A DNA stretch of 64,000 nucleotides, taken from assembly GCF_003443675.1 (NCBI RefSeq), contig NZ_CP031963.1, positions 3,619,501-3,683,500 on the forward strand, in the 5' to 3' direction. The DNA comes from Aquimarina sp. BL5. Its GTDB lineage: Bacteria; Bacteroidota; Bacteroidia; Flavobacteriales; Flavobacteriaceae. The position numbers and the translations under genes were made by a program. The notes below the pieces were generated by a model, which did no database searches, was not told the DNA's origin, and saw nothing but the letters and a program-made list of their open reading frames with translations. Of the stretch, positions 49,237 to 58,295 are shown one piece after another. The stretch's first letter is position 1. The number at the start of each line of letters is the position of its first letter.

Positions 49237-50564
49237 GTAGTGTTATAAGTTTTAAAAATATAAACCGCTTGGCAATTCCGGCAATTATAGCAGGTGTTGC
49301 AGAACCAGTGTTGTCTGCCACCGATACTGCAATTGTGGGAAATATTCCGGTAAATGGTACAGAGTCTCTTGCTGCAGTTGGAATTGTGGGATCATTTTTG
49401 TCTATGTTGATATGGGTGCTAGCGCAAACTCGTGCAGCAATCTCCGCCATTATTTCGCAATATTTAGGAGCAGGGAAACTGGATGAAGTAAAGACACTAC
49501 CTGCACAAGCAATACTTTTTAATATTGGCCTAAGTATAACAATTCTTCTTATTACTGTACCTTTTATTAAAGAAATTTTTATACTTCTAAAAGCCGAAGG
49601 TCAGGTGTTAGAGTATTGTATTTCATACTATGGCATTCGAGTATGGGGATTTCCTTTATCATTATTTGTATTTGCTGTTTTCGGAATTTTCAGAGGACTT
49701 CAAAATACATTTTGGCCCATGATTATTGCACTTATTGGAGTCGTAGCAAATGTTATATTGGATTTTGCTTTGGTTTATGGAATAAAAGGAATTTTGGAAC
49801 CGATGCATCTCGAAGGCGCGGCGTGGGCAAGCCTTTTTTCACAGATCCTAATGGCTGCCTTATCATTTATTTTATTGATTAAAAAGACAGAAGTATCACT
49901 ACGATTAGAAAAACTTTGGCATCCAGAAATGAAACGTTTTTTAGTGATGAGTGGGAATCTTTTTATTCGCTCACTGGCGTTAAATACTACATTGCTTCTA
50001 GCAGTAAGAGAAGCGACAAGTTTAGGGACAAATTATATTGCAGCTCATAGTATTGCTATACAATTATGGTTGTTCTTTGCGTTTTTTATTGATGGATATG
50101 GTGGTGCTGGTAATATTTTGGGCGGACGATTATTAGGGGCTAAAGACTATAAAAACCTAGTTGCAATGTCTAAGAAAGTAAATATATATGGAATTGTAGT
50201 AGCATGTCTTTTAGGTGGTTTTTCTTTCTTGATGTTAGAACAATTAGGGTTGATTTTCACTAAAGATCCGGAGGTGTTAGCTATATTTAGTGGTTTCTTC
50301 TATTTAGTTTTACTTGCATTACCCATAAATGCATTAGCGTTTGTTGGTGATGGAATATTCAAGGGGCTTGGAGAGACTGGATTTTTGCGGAATGTACTTT
50401 TAGGCTCTACATTTCTTGGTTTTGTTCCTGCATTATTAATCGCTAGATATTTTGATTGGAAACTCCATGGAATATGGATCGCTATTACTGTTTGGATGTT
50501 GATCAGAGGATTAGCATTGGTAATAAAATTTAGAAGTAAGTATTATCCATTGGCCGCTACTTAA
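49233..50564 (+). CDS. MATE-family multidrug/toxin efflux transporter
   Basis: 443 residues from a GTG that overlaps the GNAT stop. About 12 hydrophobic segments in the MatE double-domain arrangement; N-terminal motif AIPAIIAGVAEPVLSATDTAIVG and second-half motif FIDGYGGAGNILGGRLLGAK. MATE proteins expel cationic or toxic compounds using Na+ or H+ gradients. The start choice is supported by the GTGA overlap and the proper N-terminus. A tail-to-tail small frame overlaps its stop codon. Confidence 0.93.
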   Translation: MSSVISFKNINRLAIPAIIAGVAEPVLSATDTAIVGNIPVNGTESLAAVGIVGSFLSMLIWVLAQTRAAISAIISQYLGAGKLDEVKTLPAQAILFNIGLSITILLITVPFIKEIFILLKAEGQVLEYCISYYGIRVWGFPLSLFVFAVFGIFRGLQNTFWPMIIALIGVVANVILDFALVYGIKGILEPMHLEGAAWASLFSQILMAALSFILLIKKTEVSLRLEKLWHPEMKRFLVMSGNLFIRSLALNTTLLLAVREATSLGTNYIAAHSIAIQLWLFFAFFIDGYGGAGNILGGRLLGAKDYKNLVAMSKKVNIYGIVVACLLGGFSFLMLEQLGLIFTKDPEVLAIFSGFFYLVLLALPINALAFVGDGIFKGLGETGFLRNVLLGSTFLGFVPALLIARYFDWKLHGIWIAITVWMLIRGLALVIKFRSKYYPLAAT

Positions 50565-50656
50565 AATGCGAATTTTAAGATTGCCATTACTATAATTACA
50601 TATAGACAAATAAGTATAGCTGCTAGTCTGAATTTTTGCAAATACTTTTTTTCCAT
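50561..50656 (-). CDS. Candidate small single-span membrane protein, 31 residues
   Basis: ATG at 50656 to TAA at 50561, overlapping the MATE stop codon on the other strand. The peptide begins MEKKYLQKF and continues with a hydrophobic helix (LAAILICLYVIIVMAIL), a classic small membrane protein. An exact -7 box, TACATTTG (50668-50661), lies only four bases before the ATG, which would give a leaderless transcript. No homolog is known to me and the frame is short, so it may be chance. Confidence 0.35.
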   Translation of the reverse strand: MEKKYLQKFRLAAILICLYVIIVMAILKFAF

Positions 50657-50777
50657 ATACCAAATGTAATTTATAAAATGAAAAATATAAATACGTGGAA
50701 ATACGGGTTTATATTATGGTCTGAGACTTAGTATAAGAATCTAAAATATTATCTATTTTTATCAAAAATCTAGTAAA

Positions 50778-51545
50778 ATGACTACCACAAGAACTAACGG
50801 AAGTTTATATACACACTCAGAAAATCATATTGCCACTGTAGAATTTGGACATCCGGCAAGTAATTCTTTCCCATCAGAGCTATTAGAGAGATTAACAAAT
50901 GCTATTAATACTTTGTCCAATGACCCTTCGATTCACGTTATTATTTTGAAATCAGAAGGAGAAAAAGCATTTTGCGCAGGAGCTTCTTTTGATGAATTAG
51001 TTGCGATCACTAATCTAGAAGAAGGGAAAAAATTCTTTTCAGGATTTGCTAATGTAATAAACTCAATGCGAAAATGTAAACAACCAATTCTTGGCAGAAT
51101 ACAGGGAAAAACTGTAGGTGGCGGTGTTGGTTTAGCTTCAGCATGTGATTATTGTATGGCAACGGAAGCTGCATCAATTAAATTGAGCGAACTAACGATT
51201 GGTATTGGACCTTTTGTTATTGAACCAGCAGTATCCAGAAAAATAGGATTAGCAGCTTTTGAAGCATTGGCTTGGGATGCATCTCAATGGAAAAATGCCT
51301 ATTGGGCTAAGGAAAAAGGAGTGTTTACCAGAGTATTCGAAACTATTACAGAGCTGGATAAAGAAGTTCAATTGTTTGCAGAAAAATTAGCAAGCTATAA
51401 CCCACAGGCTATACAGGCAATGAAAGAAGTAAATTGGAAAGGAACAGATCATTGGGATAAATTATTAACAGAAAGAGCTGAGGTATCTGGAGAATTAGTA
51501 TTGTCAAAGTTTACCAAAGATGCATTAGAAAAATTCAAAAAATAA
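50778..51545 (+). CDS. Enoyl-CoA hydratase/isomerase family protein
   Basis: 255 residues, crotonase fold. The oxyanion-hole segments FCAGASFDEL and GKTVGGGVGLASACD and the C-terminal catalytic region KLSELTIGIGPF (Glu) are visible; the GGG replaces the more common GGA/GGG turn and is tolerated in the family. Crotonases hydrate or isomerise enoyl-CoA thioesters, in fatty acid, amino acid or phenylacetate breakdown. No dehydrogenase or ligase partner is nearby, so the substrate cannot be named. The next gene is a tiny membrane protein frame 3 nt downstream. Confidence 0.92.
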   Translation: MTTTRTNGSLYTHSENHIATVEFGHPASNSFPSELLERLTNAINTLSNDPSIHVIILKSEGEKAFCAGASFDELVAITNLEEGKKFFSGFANVINSMRKCKQPILGRIQGKTVGGGVGLASACDYCMATEAASIKLSELTIGIGPFVIEPAVSRKIGLAAFEALAWDASQWKNAYWAKEKGVFTRVFETITELDKEVQLFAEKLASYNPQAIQAMKEVNWKGTDHWDKLLTERAEVSGELVLSKFTKDALEKFKK

Positions 51546-51548
51546 AAT

Positions 51549-51647
51549 ATGGATGTACTCAATTTTTTAGGAGGAAATGGATTGTTCCTGATTTTAGGAA
51601 TCATATTAGTAGTAGTTTACTTTTATAATAAAAGAAAGAGAAGATAA
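51549..51647 (+). CDS. Small single-span membrane protein, 32 residues
   Basis: ATG at 51549 to TAA at 51645-51647, starting 3 nt after the enoyl-CoA hydratase stop. The product begins MDVLNFLGGNG, has one transmembrane helix (LFLILGIILVVVYFY) and ends in a strongly basic tail (NKRKRR), consistent with a cytoplasmic C-terminus. The close spacing suggests co-translation. No function is known to me. The well-formed topology and tight placement make it more convincing than a random short frame. Confidence 0.6.
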   Translation: MDVLNFLGGNGLFLILGIILVVVYFYNKRKRR

Positions 51648-51654
51648 TGTTCAT

Positions 51655-51662
51655 TAACTTTG
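51655..51662 (+). promoter_or_regulatory. -7 box of queD, deciding its start
   Basis: TAACTTTG is an exact TAnnTTTG box. It overlaps a possible TTG start at 51660, which therefore lies in the promoter, and supports the ATG at 51684, about 20 nt downstream. No clear -33 element is seen. Confidence 0.55.
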
Positions 51663-51683
51663 CAGAAAGTTACAAAGCGACAA

Positions 51684-52136
51684 ATGAGTAAGATCAGAAT
51701 TACCAAACAATTTTCTTTCGAAACCGGTCATGCATTATATGGTTATGATGGCAAGTGCAAAAATGTCCATGGACATAGTTATAAATTGGGTGTTACCGTT
51801 ATCGGAAGTCCTATCACCGACACGTCTCATGTAAAATTGGGAATGGTTATCGATTTTGGAGACCTTAAGAAGATTGTAAAAGAAGATATAGAAGATATCT
51901 TTGATCACGCAACTGTTTTTAATAAGAACACGCCGCACATAGAGTTGGCTAGAGAATTAGAAAAAAGGGGCCACAATGTTATTTTAGTAGATTATCAACC
52001 TACAAGTGAAAATATGGTAATTGATTTTGCTAAAAAAATTAAAGCAAGACTTCCAGAGAATATACTATTACATTCTCTAAAGCTTCAGGAAACCGAAACT
52101 TCTTTTGCTGAGTGGTATGCATCTGATAACGACTAA
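51684..52136 (+). CDS. queD: 6-carboxytetrahydropterin synthase / PTPS family
   Basis: 150 residues from the ATG at 51684. Zinc ligands His16 (ETGHAL), His29 and His31 (NVHGHSY), the catalytic Cys25 (GKCKN) and the end ETETSFAEWY are all present. QueD converts dihydroneopterin triphosphate to 6-carboxytetrahydropterin in queuosine and deazaguanine synthesis; related PTPS enzymes make 6-pyruvoyltetrahydropterin, and sequence alone does not fully separate them. No other que genes are in the window. It is followed after 33 nt by an lpxH-like gene on the same strand. Confidence 0.9.
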   Translation: MSKIRITKQFSFETGHALYGYDGKCKNVHGHSYKLGVTVIGSPITDTSHVKLGMVIDFGDLKKIVKEDIEDIFDHATVFNKNTPHIELARELEKRGHNVILVDYQPTSENMVIDFAKKIKARLPENILLHSLKLQETETSFAEWYASDND

Positions 52137-52169
52137 TAATAAATATTTTTTTATCATCTAACAACGTAC

Positions 52170-52952
52170 ATGAAACTTATAAATCTTTCAGAAGGTAAAA
52201 AGATATATTTTGCATCAGATAATCACTTAGGAGCTCCAACTACAGAGAAGAGTTTTCCAAGAGAGCAAAAATTTGTAAGCTGGTTAGATGAGATTAAAAA
52301 AGATGCCGCCGCAATTTTTTTATTAGGTGATCTTTTCGACTTTTGGTTTGAATATAAAACGGTTGTTCCTAAAGGGTTTACAAGAACATTAGGGAAACTA
52401 GCAGAGATTACTGACGCCGGAATTCCTGTATACTATTTTGTGGGGAATCATGATCTTTGGATGAATGGTTATTTTGAAGAAGAATTGAACATCCCAGTGT
52501 TTCATAAACCTCAGGAATTTACTTTTAACAATACAACATTTCTTATTGGTCATGGAGATGGTTTAGGACCAGGAGACAAAGGGTACAAACGTATGAAAAA
52601 AGTGTTTACCAATCCTGTTGCTAAATGGTTTTTTAGATGGTTACATCCAGATTTAGGAGTAAAGTTAGCGCAATACCTTTCCGTAAAAAATAAATTAATC
52701 TCAGGAGATGAGGATGTTACTTTTCTAGGAGAAGATAACGAATGGTTGGTGCAATACTGTAAGCGAAAACTAGAGGCTAAACATACAGATTACTTTGTTT
52801 TTGGACATAGACATCTTCCAATGGAAATTGAACTGAATTCAAATTCGAGATATACCAATCTAGGAGATTGGATAGTGCATTACACTTATGCTGTTTTTGA
52901 TGGCAAAGAAATGAAGTTGGAGAAATATAAAAAAGATAATAAAAGCGGATAA
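52170..52952 (+). CDS. lpxH: UDP-2,3-diacylglucosamine diphosphatase-like metallophosphoesterase
   Basis: 260 residues, calcineurin-like phosphoesterase fold. Metal-binding motifs in order: FASDNHLG, GDLFDFWFEY, GNHDLW, GHGDG, FGHRHLP. The spacing and FDFWFEY block match LpxH/LpxH2, which removes UMP from UDP-2,3-diacylglucosamine in lipid A synthesis at the inner membrane. It probably shares a transcript with queD. Its last codons form one arm of a bidirectional terminator. The LpxH versus LpxH2 choice is not certain. Confidence 0.88.
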   Translation: MKLINLSEGKKIYFASDNHLGAPTTEKSFPREQKFVSWLDEIKKDAAAIFLLGDLFDFWFEYKTVVPKGFTRTLGKLAEITDAGIPVYYFVGNHDLWMNGYFEEELNIPVFHKPQEFTFNNTTFLIGHGDGLGPGDKGYKRMKKVFTNPVAKWFFRWLHPDLGVKLAQYLSVKNKLISGDEDVTFLGEDNEWLVQYCKRKLEAKHTDYFVFGHRHLPMEIELNSNSRYTNLGDWIVHYTYAVFDGKEMKLEKYKKDNKSG

Positions 52953-52973
52953 CCTAGATTGATTATCCGCTTT
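52942..52973. terminator. Bidirectional terminator between lpxH and the fascin-like gene
   Basis: AAAGCGGATAA (52942-52952) pairs perfectly with TTATCCGCTTT (52963-52973), loop 10 nt, A's on one side and T-rich ends. It overlaps the lpxH stop. Confidence 0.85.
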
Positions 52974-52995
52974 AAAAAAAATCTAAGGATTGATT

Positions 52996-54561
52996 TTATT
53001 GTTTCGTTATTTTTTTAGTAATCACGGTGTTATCCAATCGTACCTTTATAATATAAAGCCCACTAGAAAGCATACTTTGTTTCATTTCATTTAATGAAAT
53101 AGATTTGGTACCTGATTCCATAGCACCAGTATTCTTTTTTGCAATACTATTTCCTTTTAGATCTATAATTTCAATAGAAGAATATGTCACTTTTTTAGGC
53201 AATGAGATCGTTAGGTTAATGTCATCAGAGCTCATAGGAATTGGGTATACGCTAATCGAAAAAGGCTCTGTACTTCCTTTAACTAATTCATTTAGCCTGG
53301 TTGTGTTTAAGCCTTTAATAATAAATTTTTCCCAAAGCCCAACAGCATCTCTATTACAGTTGATAGCATTGTTCCCATTTTCGTGACTTACATACTTGCC
53401 ATTATTTCCTTTTATGGCATAAAGGTCACCTCCTAGAGATTCTAAGGTGAATTTTTCCCAAGATCCTACAGCATTTCTATTACAGTTCATAGGCTTGCCT
53501 CCATTTTCAGAACTAACATATTTGCCATTATTACCTTTAAAACTAACCGTTCCGTTTCCTGCTGATTCAACAGTAAATTGTTCGTTTGTTCCTGCAGAAT
53601 TTCTGTTGGCTTGCATCGTTCTAGTACCACCTTCAGAACTTACATATTTGTTAATACTTTGTCCTAGTATTGTTACAAAGTCGTTAGTTCCTCCTCCACC
53701 ATCTCCATTGCCTACGGTAAAAGAAATAGTTTTTGTTGTTTTAGCTCCTTTATTATCAGTAGCTTCGGCTTTTAATGTATAACTTCCTTCAGGAAGATTC
53801 TTTAAGGCATTATCCTGATTATTGTTATTCCAGGTGTAAGGAGTAACATTTTCTTGTCTTATAAAAGAATTATTAAGATATAGGCGTACGTTACTAACAC
53901 CATCACTGTCAGTTGCAGTAACAATAGCTTCTACAGTCGCAGGAGCTGAAAAAGTGGCGTTATTAGATGGAGTTGTAAATGAGGTGTTTGGTCCTGTATT
54001 ATTTCCGCCTCCGTTGCCATCTCCACCAAATCGAGGCCTGGAACTTAACCAGTCCATATCGAATTTAGGTCCTTTACATTGACATCCTTTACTACCTTGG
54101 TCAACACGACCAGGACATACTTTCTCATCTTTAATTCTCTTACCTTGTATCGTAATGGCGTCTCCATGTCCAGGTTCGTTACCACATTGTATAGTATTAT
54201 ATCTGGGGTCTCCATTTGCTAGATCCCTATAGCTAGGATGTTGTTTAAGCTCATCACAAATATCTTTAATATTTCTCCCTTGCCCATTGATATCGATTTT
54301 GAAATTACCAACACCGTGATCAAAAGAAGATTTACAGAAACAAAAGCCATTTGCCTGATAGCTATCCTTCCACGAATTTGCATTAGGAACAATTCTCACA
54401 CCTTGGTCAAAAGTATCCTGACCAGTACAACCTGTATCTGGGACATTGGCTATAGCCTTATCGGTTGGACTTTGTCGTTGCACGTTCGATTGCTGTGCAA
54501 GCATTAGGTTAGCAGTAAATAAAACTGCCAAAATGTTTAAAATAAATAATTTACGTTTCAT
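52996..54561 (-). CDS. Secreted T9SS protein with Cys-rich N-terminal domain, Ig-like domain and fascin-like beta-trefoil
   Basis: 521 residues. Signal peptide ending NLMLAQ. Residues about 35-165 form a Cys-rich domain (eight or so Cys: CTGQD, FCFCK, DICDEL, IQCGN, VCPGR, GCQC) with the internal echo TFDQGV/SFDHGV. Then a Gly-rich linker, a Big/Ig-like domain (about 195-285), a fascin-like beta-trefoil with three KYVSxExG repeats (about 295-420) and a type A T9SS sorting domain (about 440-521, VYPIPMSSDDINLTISL). Fascin-like folds bind sugars or proteins. The Cys-rich domain is not recognised. It is probably a surface or released carbohydrate-active protein. Confidence 0.85.
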   Translation of the reverse strand: MKRKLFILNILAVLFTANLMLAQQSNVQRQSPTDKAIANVPDTGCTGQDTFDQGVRIVPNANSWKDSYQANGFCFCKSSFDHGVGNFKIDINGQGRNIKDICDELKQHPSYRDLANGDPRYNTIQCGNEPGHGDAITIQGKRIKDEKVCPGRVDQGSKGCQCKGPKFDMDWLSSRPRFGGDGNGGGNNTGPNTSFTTPSNNATFSAPATVEAIVTATDSDGVSNVRLYLNNSFIRQENVTPYTWNNNNQDNALKNLPEGSYTLKAEATDNKGAKTTKTISFTVGNGDGGGGTNDFVTILGQSINKYVSSEGGTRTMQANRNSAGTNEQFTVESAGNGTVSFKGNNGKYVSSENGGKPMNCNRNAVGSWEKFTLESLGGDLYAIKGNNGKYVSHENGNNAINCNRDAVGLWEKFIIKGLNTTRLNELVKGSTEPFSISVYPIPMSSDDINLTISLPKKVTYSSIEIIDLKGNSIAKKNTGAMESGTKSISLNEMKQSMLSSGLYIIKVRLDNTVITKKITKQ

Positions 54562-54768
54562 AGTTGTTGGTTTTAAGGGTAAGTAGTTTATAAGGTACTA
54601 TTAATTTTTGGACATAAGTGTCAAATCTACCATCTATAAAAATACTACAATTAAGCGAACTCGAAAAGTGAAAAATAGAATTCGTAAGGAATCAACTAGT
54701 CTTCGTAAAGACTGGTCAGACAATCTGTAAAAATTATTTCTTATAGTTTTATAACTACATGAGAACTA

Positions 54769-55743
54769 TTATCTAAAAGTTCTAGAGGTGATTGTTTCTT
54801 TAGAGACCTCTATTTTGATTTCATGTGAATTCATTAGGGCTTCTGAGTGTTCAATAAAAATAATTTTATTGTTAAAAATAGCTTCAACTAGAAAATGATT
54901 TCCGTTAAAATAGGATTTTTTAACTCGAGCTTTTAGATTAGAATCTTTTACTATTTTTAATTCATGTGGATATACGAGAATCGTTTTATCACTATCAGAA
55001 TCTGGTATAATGGTAGAAATTAGTAATTCGTTTACTTCACCAAAAAGTGAGGCAATATAATAATTATCCGGATTTTGATATATGCTATGAGTATTCCCTT
55101 TGGTAATAATCTCACCTTTATGAATTACAATAGTTTCTTCGGCAAAGGATAGTATGTCTGTTTTATCGTGAGTCGCAGTAATACTAGTAATCTTATTTCT
55201 TTTTAAGTAGGCGAATAGATTTCTGCGTAAAGAACTTCGTCTGAAATTATCAATATTTCCAAAAGGTTCATCTAATAATAATAACTCTGGCCTTTTAGCA
55301 AGTGCTTTTGCCAGTGCAACTCTTTGTTTTTGACCCCCACTTAGGTTTTCAATTTTAATATCAGCAAATGGAGTCATTTCGACTATTTCCAGAAGCTCAT
55401 TGACGCGACCAAGTTTTAGTTCTGGTTCAAAATTAGATAGATATTGACCTATATTTTCTGAGACAGTTCTATAGGACATCAGTTCAAATCCCTGAGAAAG
55501 ATATTTCATGTTTTCTTGTCCAGGAACTAAATTATAGGCTGGTCCTAATATCTTTTGATCATCCCAAAATAGTGTCCCTTGATCTACATCCAAAAGCCCA
55601 TAAATGATTTTTAGCAATGTGCTTTTTCCGCAACCACTAGCTCCAATAAGTGCGATATGTTGCCCTTTTTCAATAGTAAAATTGATGTTTTTTAAAACCG
55701 TAGCGGTATCATAAGCGAAGGAAACATTTTGAACTGTAAGCAT
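54769..55743 (-). CDS. ABC transporter ATP-binding protein (solitary)
   Basis: 324 residues. Nucleotide-binding domain (1-230) with Walker A GASGCGKST, signature LSGGQKQR, Walker B LLLLDEPFGNID and switch THDK; a smaller C-terminal part (about 240-324) resembles the TOBE-like regulatory tail of molybdate/iron/spermidine importers (ModC/FbpC/PotA type). No permease or binding-protein gene is in the window, so the substrate is unknown. A consensus -7 box sits only 4 nt before the start codon. Confidence 0.88.
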   Translation of the reverse strand: MLTVQNVSFAYDTATVLKNINFTIEKGQHIALIGASGCGKSTLLKIIYGLLDVDQGTLFWDDQKILGPAYNLVPGQENMKYLSQGFELMSYRTVSENIGQYLSNFEPELKLGRVNELLEIVEMTPFADIKIENLSGGQKQRVALAKALAKRPELLLLDEPFGNIDNFRRSSLRRNLFAYLKRNKITSITATHDKTDILSFAEETIVIHKGEIITKGNTHSIYQNPDNYYIASLFGEVNELLISTIIPDSDSDKTILVYPHELKIVKDSNLKARVKKSYFNGNHFLVEAIFNNKIIFIEHSEALMNSHEIKIEVSKETITSRTFR

Positions 55744-55747
55744 ATTT

Positions 55748-55755
55748 CAAATATA
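55748..55755 (-). promoter_or_regulatory. -7 box just upstream of the ABC ATPase start
   Basis: TATATTTG on the minus strand, exact TAnnTTTG, with only four bases to the ATG. If used, the mRNA is leaderless or nearly so. No correctly spaced TTG is seen; the upstream region is the terminator of the preceding gene. Confidence 0.5.
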
Positions 55756-55767
55756 AATAACTTCAAC

Positions 55768-55798
55768 AAAAAAATCCGTCTCTTTTAAGAAAACGGAT
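55768..55798 (-). terminator. Terminator near the prolyl oligopeptidase 3' end
   Basis: On the minus strand ATCCGT (55798-55793) pairs with ACGGAT (55779-55774) and runs directly into a T7 tract. It lies downstream of the peptidase stop at 55823. Confidence 0.65.
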
Positions 55799-55822
55799 CT
55801 TTTAATTTAAATAATAATATAA

Positions 55823-57991
55823 TTATCCTTTTATCTCATCATTTACTTGTTCTGGTAAAACTTCATATCCCATATTGAATAACGTAAAGCTAAAAATATC
55901 AGCGTACTGTTCAATTGTTTTTTTGACAGGTGTACCTGCTCCGTGGCCAGCATTCGTTTCTATTCTTATCAATGTAGGATTGGTTCCTTTTTGTTTTGCC
56001 TGCAATTCTGCTGCAAATTTAAAAGAATGTGCAGGTACAACACGATCATCGTGATCTCCAGTAGTAACCAGTGTTGCCGGATATTTTACACCTTCTTTTA
56101 CATTATGTATTGGAGAATATCTTTTTAGATATTCAAACATTTGTTTATCATCTTGTGCAGTTCCATAATCATATGCCCATCCTGCACCAGCTGTAAATGT
56201 ATGATAGCGTAACATATCCAAAACACCCACTGCAGGTAGTGCTACTTTCATTAAATCAGGGCGCTGTGTCATTGTAGCTCCTACTAACAAGCCTCCGTTT
56301 GAGCCTCCTCTAATAGCTAGATACTCACTAGAAGTATATTTATTTTCTATTAAATATTCAGCAGCAGCAATAAAGTCATCAAATACATTTTGTTTTTGCA
56401 TTTTGGTTCCTGCATCGTGCCATTTTTTACCATATTCACCACCACCTCTTAAGTTAGGAACTGCATAAATACCACCTTGTTCCATCCATACGGCATTGGC
56501 AATACTAAAAGAAGGTGTAAGGCTGATATTAAATCCGCCATAACCATATAAAATAGTAGGATTTTTACCAGTAAGTTCAGTTCCTTTCTTATAGGTAATA
56601 ATCATTGGGACTTTAGTACCATCCTTAGAATCATAAAAAACTTGCTTACTTTCATAATCTTCCGGGTTAAAGTCAATTTTTGTCTTACGATATAATTCTG
56701 AAGTACCTTCTTCAATTTTATATTTGTAGATACTTCCTGGGGTTTTGTAATTGGTAAATGAATAATATAATTCCTTTTCTTCTTTTTTGGTTCCAAAGCC
56801 TCCTACACTTCCTACTCCCGGTAATTTTACATCACGTACTAGTTTTCCGTCATAATCATATTGTAATACTTTAGACACTGCATCTACCATATATTCTGCA
56901 AAGAAATAACCGCCACCTTTGCTAGGACTTAAAACATTTTCGGTTTCCGGAATAAAATCTTTCCAGTTTTCGGGTGTTGGATTAGTTGCACCTACCGTTA
57001 CAATTTTTTGATTCGGAGCATTAAGATTAGTTACAAGGTATAGTTTAGATTCTACATTTTCGATTACATAGGTATCACTTTCTGTTGTGTCTAAAATAGT
57101 AACCAATTTACTATTTGGCTTCGTTAAATCTTTAATGAATAACTTATTTCCAGAAGTGGAAGTACTAGCGGTAATAACCAAATATCGGTCGTCTTCGGTT
57201 ACACGACCACTGGTATATCTGTGTTTTTCCTCTGGCGTACCACCAAAAACTAATGTGTCATCTTTTTGAGGAGTTCCCAGTTTATGATAATATACTTTGT
57301 GCTGGTCTGTTTTAGCAGATAGTTCGCTTCCTTTAGGTTTATCATAGCTAGAATAGTAGAAGCCTTCATTTCCTTTCCAGGACATTCCAGAAAATTTAAT
57401 ATCTACCAATGTGTCTTCTATAATTTCTTTGGTTTCTGAATTTTTAATAATTATTTTTCTCCAATCGCTACCGCCTTCAGAAATCGAGTAGGCTAGAAGT
57501 TTTCCGTTTTTAGAAAAACTAATTCCTCCTAAAGAGGTTGTTCCATCTTCACTAAAAGTATTTGGGTCTAAAAATATTTCAGGTTGATCACCTTCATTTT
57601 TAAATCTATAGATTACATATTGATTTTGTAATCCGTCGTTTTTATAAAAATAGGTATAGTCACCTTCCTTAAATGGTGGTCCAACTTTTTCATAGTTCCA
57701 CAGTGTAGATAATCGTTTTTTTAGTTGATCTCTATAAGGTATGCTATCCAGATAATCAAATGTTACTTTGTTTTGCTCAACAACCCAGTTTTCGGTTTCT
57801 TTACTACGATCATCTTCTAGCCAACGATAAGGATCTTCGACCTTGGTATCAAAATAAGTATCTATAGTATCTACTTTTTTAGTTTCAGGGTAATTCAATG
57901 GAATAATAGTTTTAGCAGTTTCTATTTTTGTTTCTTCTTTACATCCTATTATAAATGAGATCAAAAATAATATTAAAAGCGATTTTTTCAT
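55823..57991 (-). CDS. Prolyl oligopeptidase family lipoprotein (S9A)
   Basis: 722 residues. Lipoprotein signal with Cys in [10 protein letters not shown]. Short N-terminal domain, seven-bladed propeller (about 100-430), and C-terminal alpha/beta hydrolase domain (about 440-715). The catalytic Ser is in [11 protein letters not shown], Asp in DDRVVPAHS and His in NAGHGAG; the conserved GYGGF and [12 protein letters not shown] blocks are also present. It cleaves peptides after proline and probably acts in the periplasm or outer membrane. It is transcribed alone. Confidence 0.95.
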   Translation of the reverse strand: MKKSLLILFLISFIIGCKEETKIETAKTIIPLNYPETKKVDTIDTYFDTKVEDPYRWLEDDRSKETENWVVEQNKVTFDYLDSIPYRDQLKKRLSTLWNYEKVGPPFKEGDYTYFYKNDGLQNQYVIYRFKNEGDQPEIFLDPNTFSEDGTTSLGGISFSKNGKLLAYSISEGGSDWRKIIIKNSETKEIIEDTLVDIKFSGMSWKGNEGFYYSSYDKPKGSELSAKTDQHKVYYHKLGTPQKDDTLVFGGTPEEKHRYTSGRVTEDDRYLVITASTSTSGNKLFIKDLTKPNSKLVTILDTTESDTYVIENVESKLYLVTNLNAPNQKIVTVGATNPTPENWKDFIPETENVLSPSKGGGYFFAEYMVDAVSKVLQYDYDGKLVRDVKLPGVGSVGGFGTKKEEKELYYSFTNYKTPGSIYKYKIEEGTSELYRKTKIDFNPEDYESKQVFYDSKDGTKVPMIITYKKGTELTGKNPTILYGYGGFNISLTPSFSIANAVWMEQGGIYAVPNLRGGGEYGKKWHDAGTKMQKQNVFDDFIAAAEYLIENKYTSSEYLAIRGGSNGGLLVGATMTQRPDLMKVALPAVGVLDMLRYHTFTAGAGWAYDYGTAQDDKQMFEYLKRYSPIHNVKEGVKYPATLVTTGDHDDRVVPAHSFKFAAELQAKQKGTNPTLIRIETNAGHGAGTPVKKTIEQYADIFSFTLFNMGYEVLPEQVNDEIKG

Positions 57992-58136
57992 GATGAGTTA
58001 AATTTTGCAGTCTAATAATTAGCTGAATATTATTTATTTCATAGGTTATTCAACTTATTTTTAACACTTATAGCGAGTTAACGCACAAATCTATTAAAAG
58101 TCCTAACTGCAATATGCTAAAGAAAGTATAAAAAAA

Positions 58137-58227
58137 GACTGCTCTAATTACGATCATATAGTTATTACACATTTGAGTGTTGCTTTGGGGTTTAGCAACG
58201 CTTCTGATCGTTTAATGTAGAGCAGTC
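58137..58227. ncRNA. Rod-like 91-nt structured element, strand unknown (candidate RNA or MITE)
   Basis: GACTGCTCTA (58137-58146) pairs with TAGAGCAGTC (58218-58227); ATTA with TAAT and CGATCA (58151-58156) with TGATCG (58205-58210) extend the stem to about 20 bp with small bulges. Inside, GTGTTGC (58177-58183) pairs with GCAACGC (58195-58201) around TTTGGGGTTTA, and an 18-nt one-sided bulge lies at 58157-58174. No known riboswitch or ncRNA family is recognised; no integrase or terminal duplication is seen. Confidence 0.5.
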
Positions 58228-58255
58228 GGAATTTTCCGTCCCCTAAGAAACGAAA

Positions 58256-58281
58256 AATTTTGCTTTTATGCCAGCAAAATT
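58256..58281 (-). terminator. Hairpin after the DoxX gene
   Basis: AATTTTGC (58256-58263) pairs with GCAAAATT (58274-58281), loop 10 nt. It lies 15 nt downstream of the DoxX stop on the minus strand and is followed by T-rich sequence. Confidence 0.5.
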
Positions 58282-58295
58282 ATAGGAGTAACGTG

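Larger units (their letters stand above)
57992..58295. other. Intergenic region with a structured element
   Basis: AT-rich 304-nt spacer between the peptidase start and the DoxX stop. It holds the rod-like element at 58137-58227 and a second small hairpin at 58256-58281. No gene is seen. Confidence 0.5.

Noticed and set aside
51660..51683. TTG start of queD giving eight extra residues
   Set aside because: The TTG overlaps an exact -7 promoter box, and family proteins start near MSKIRITKQF.
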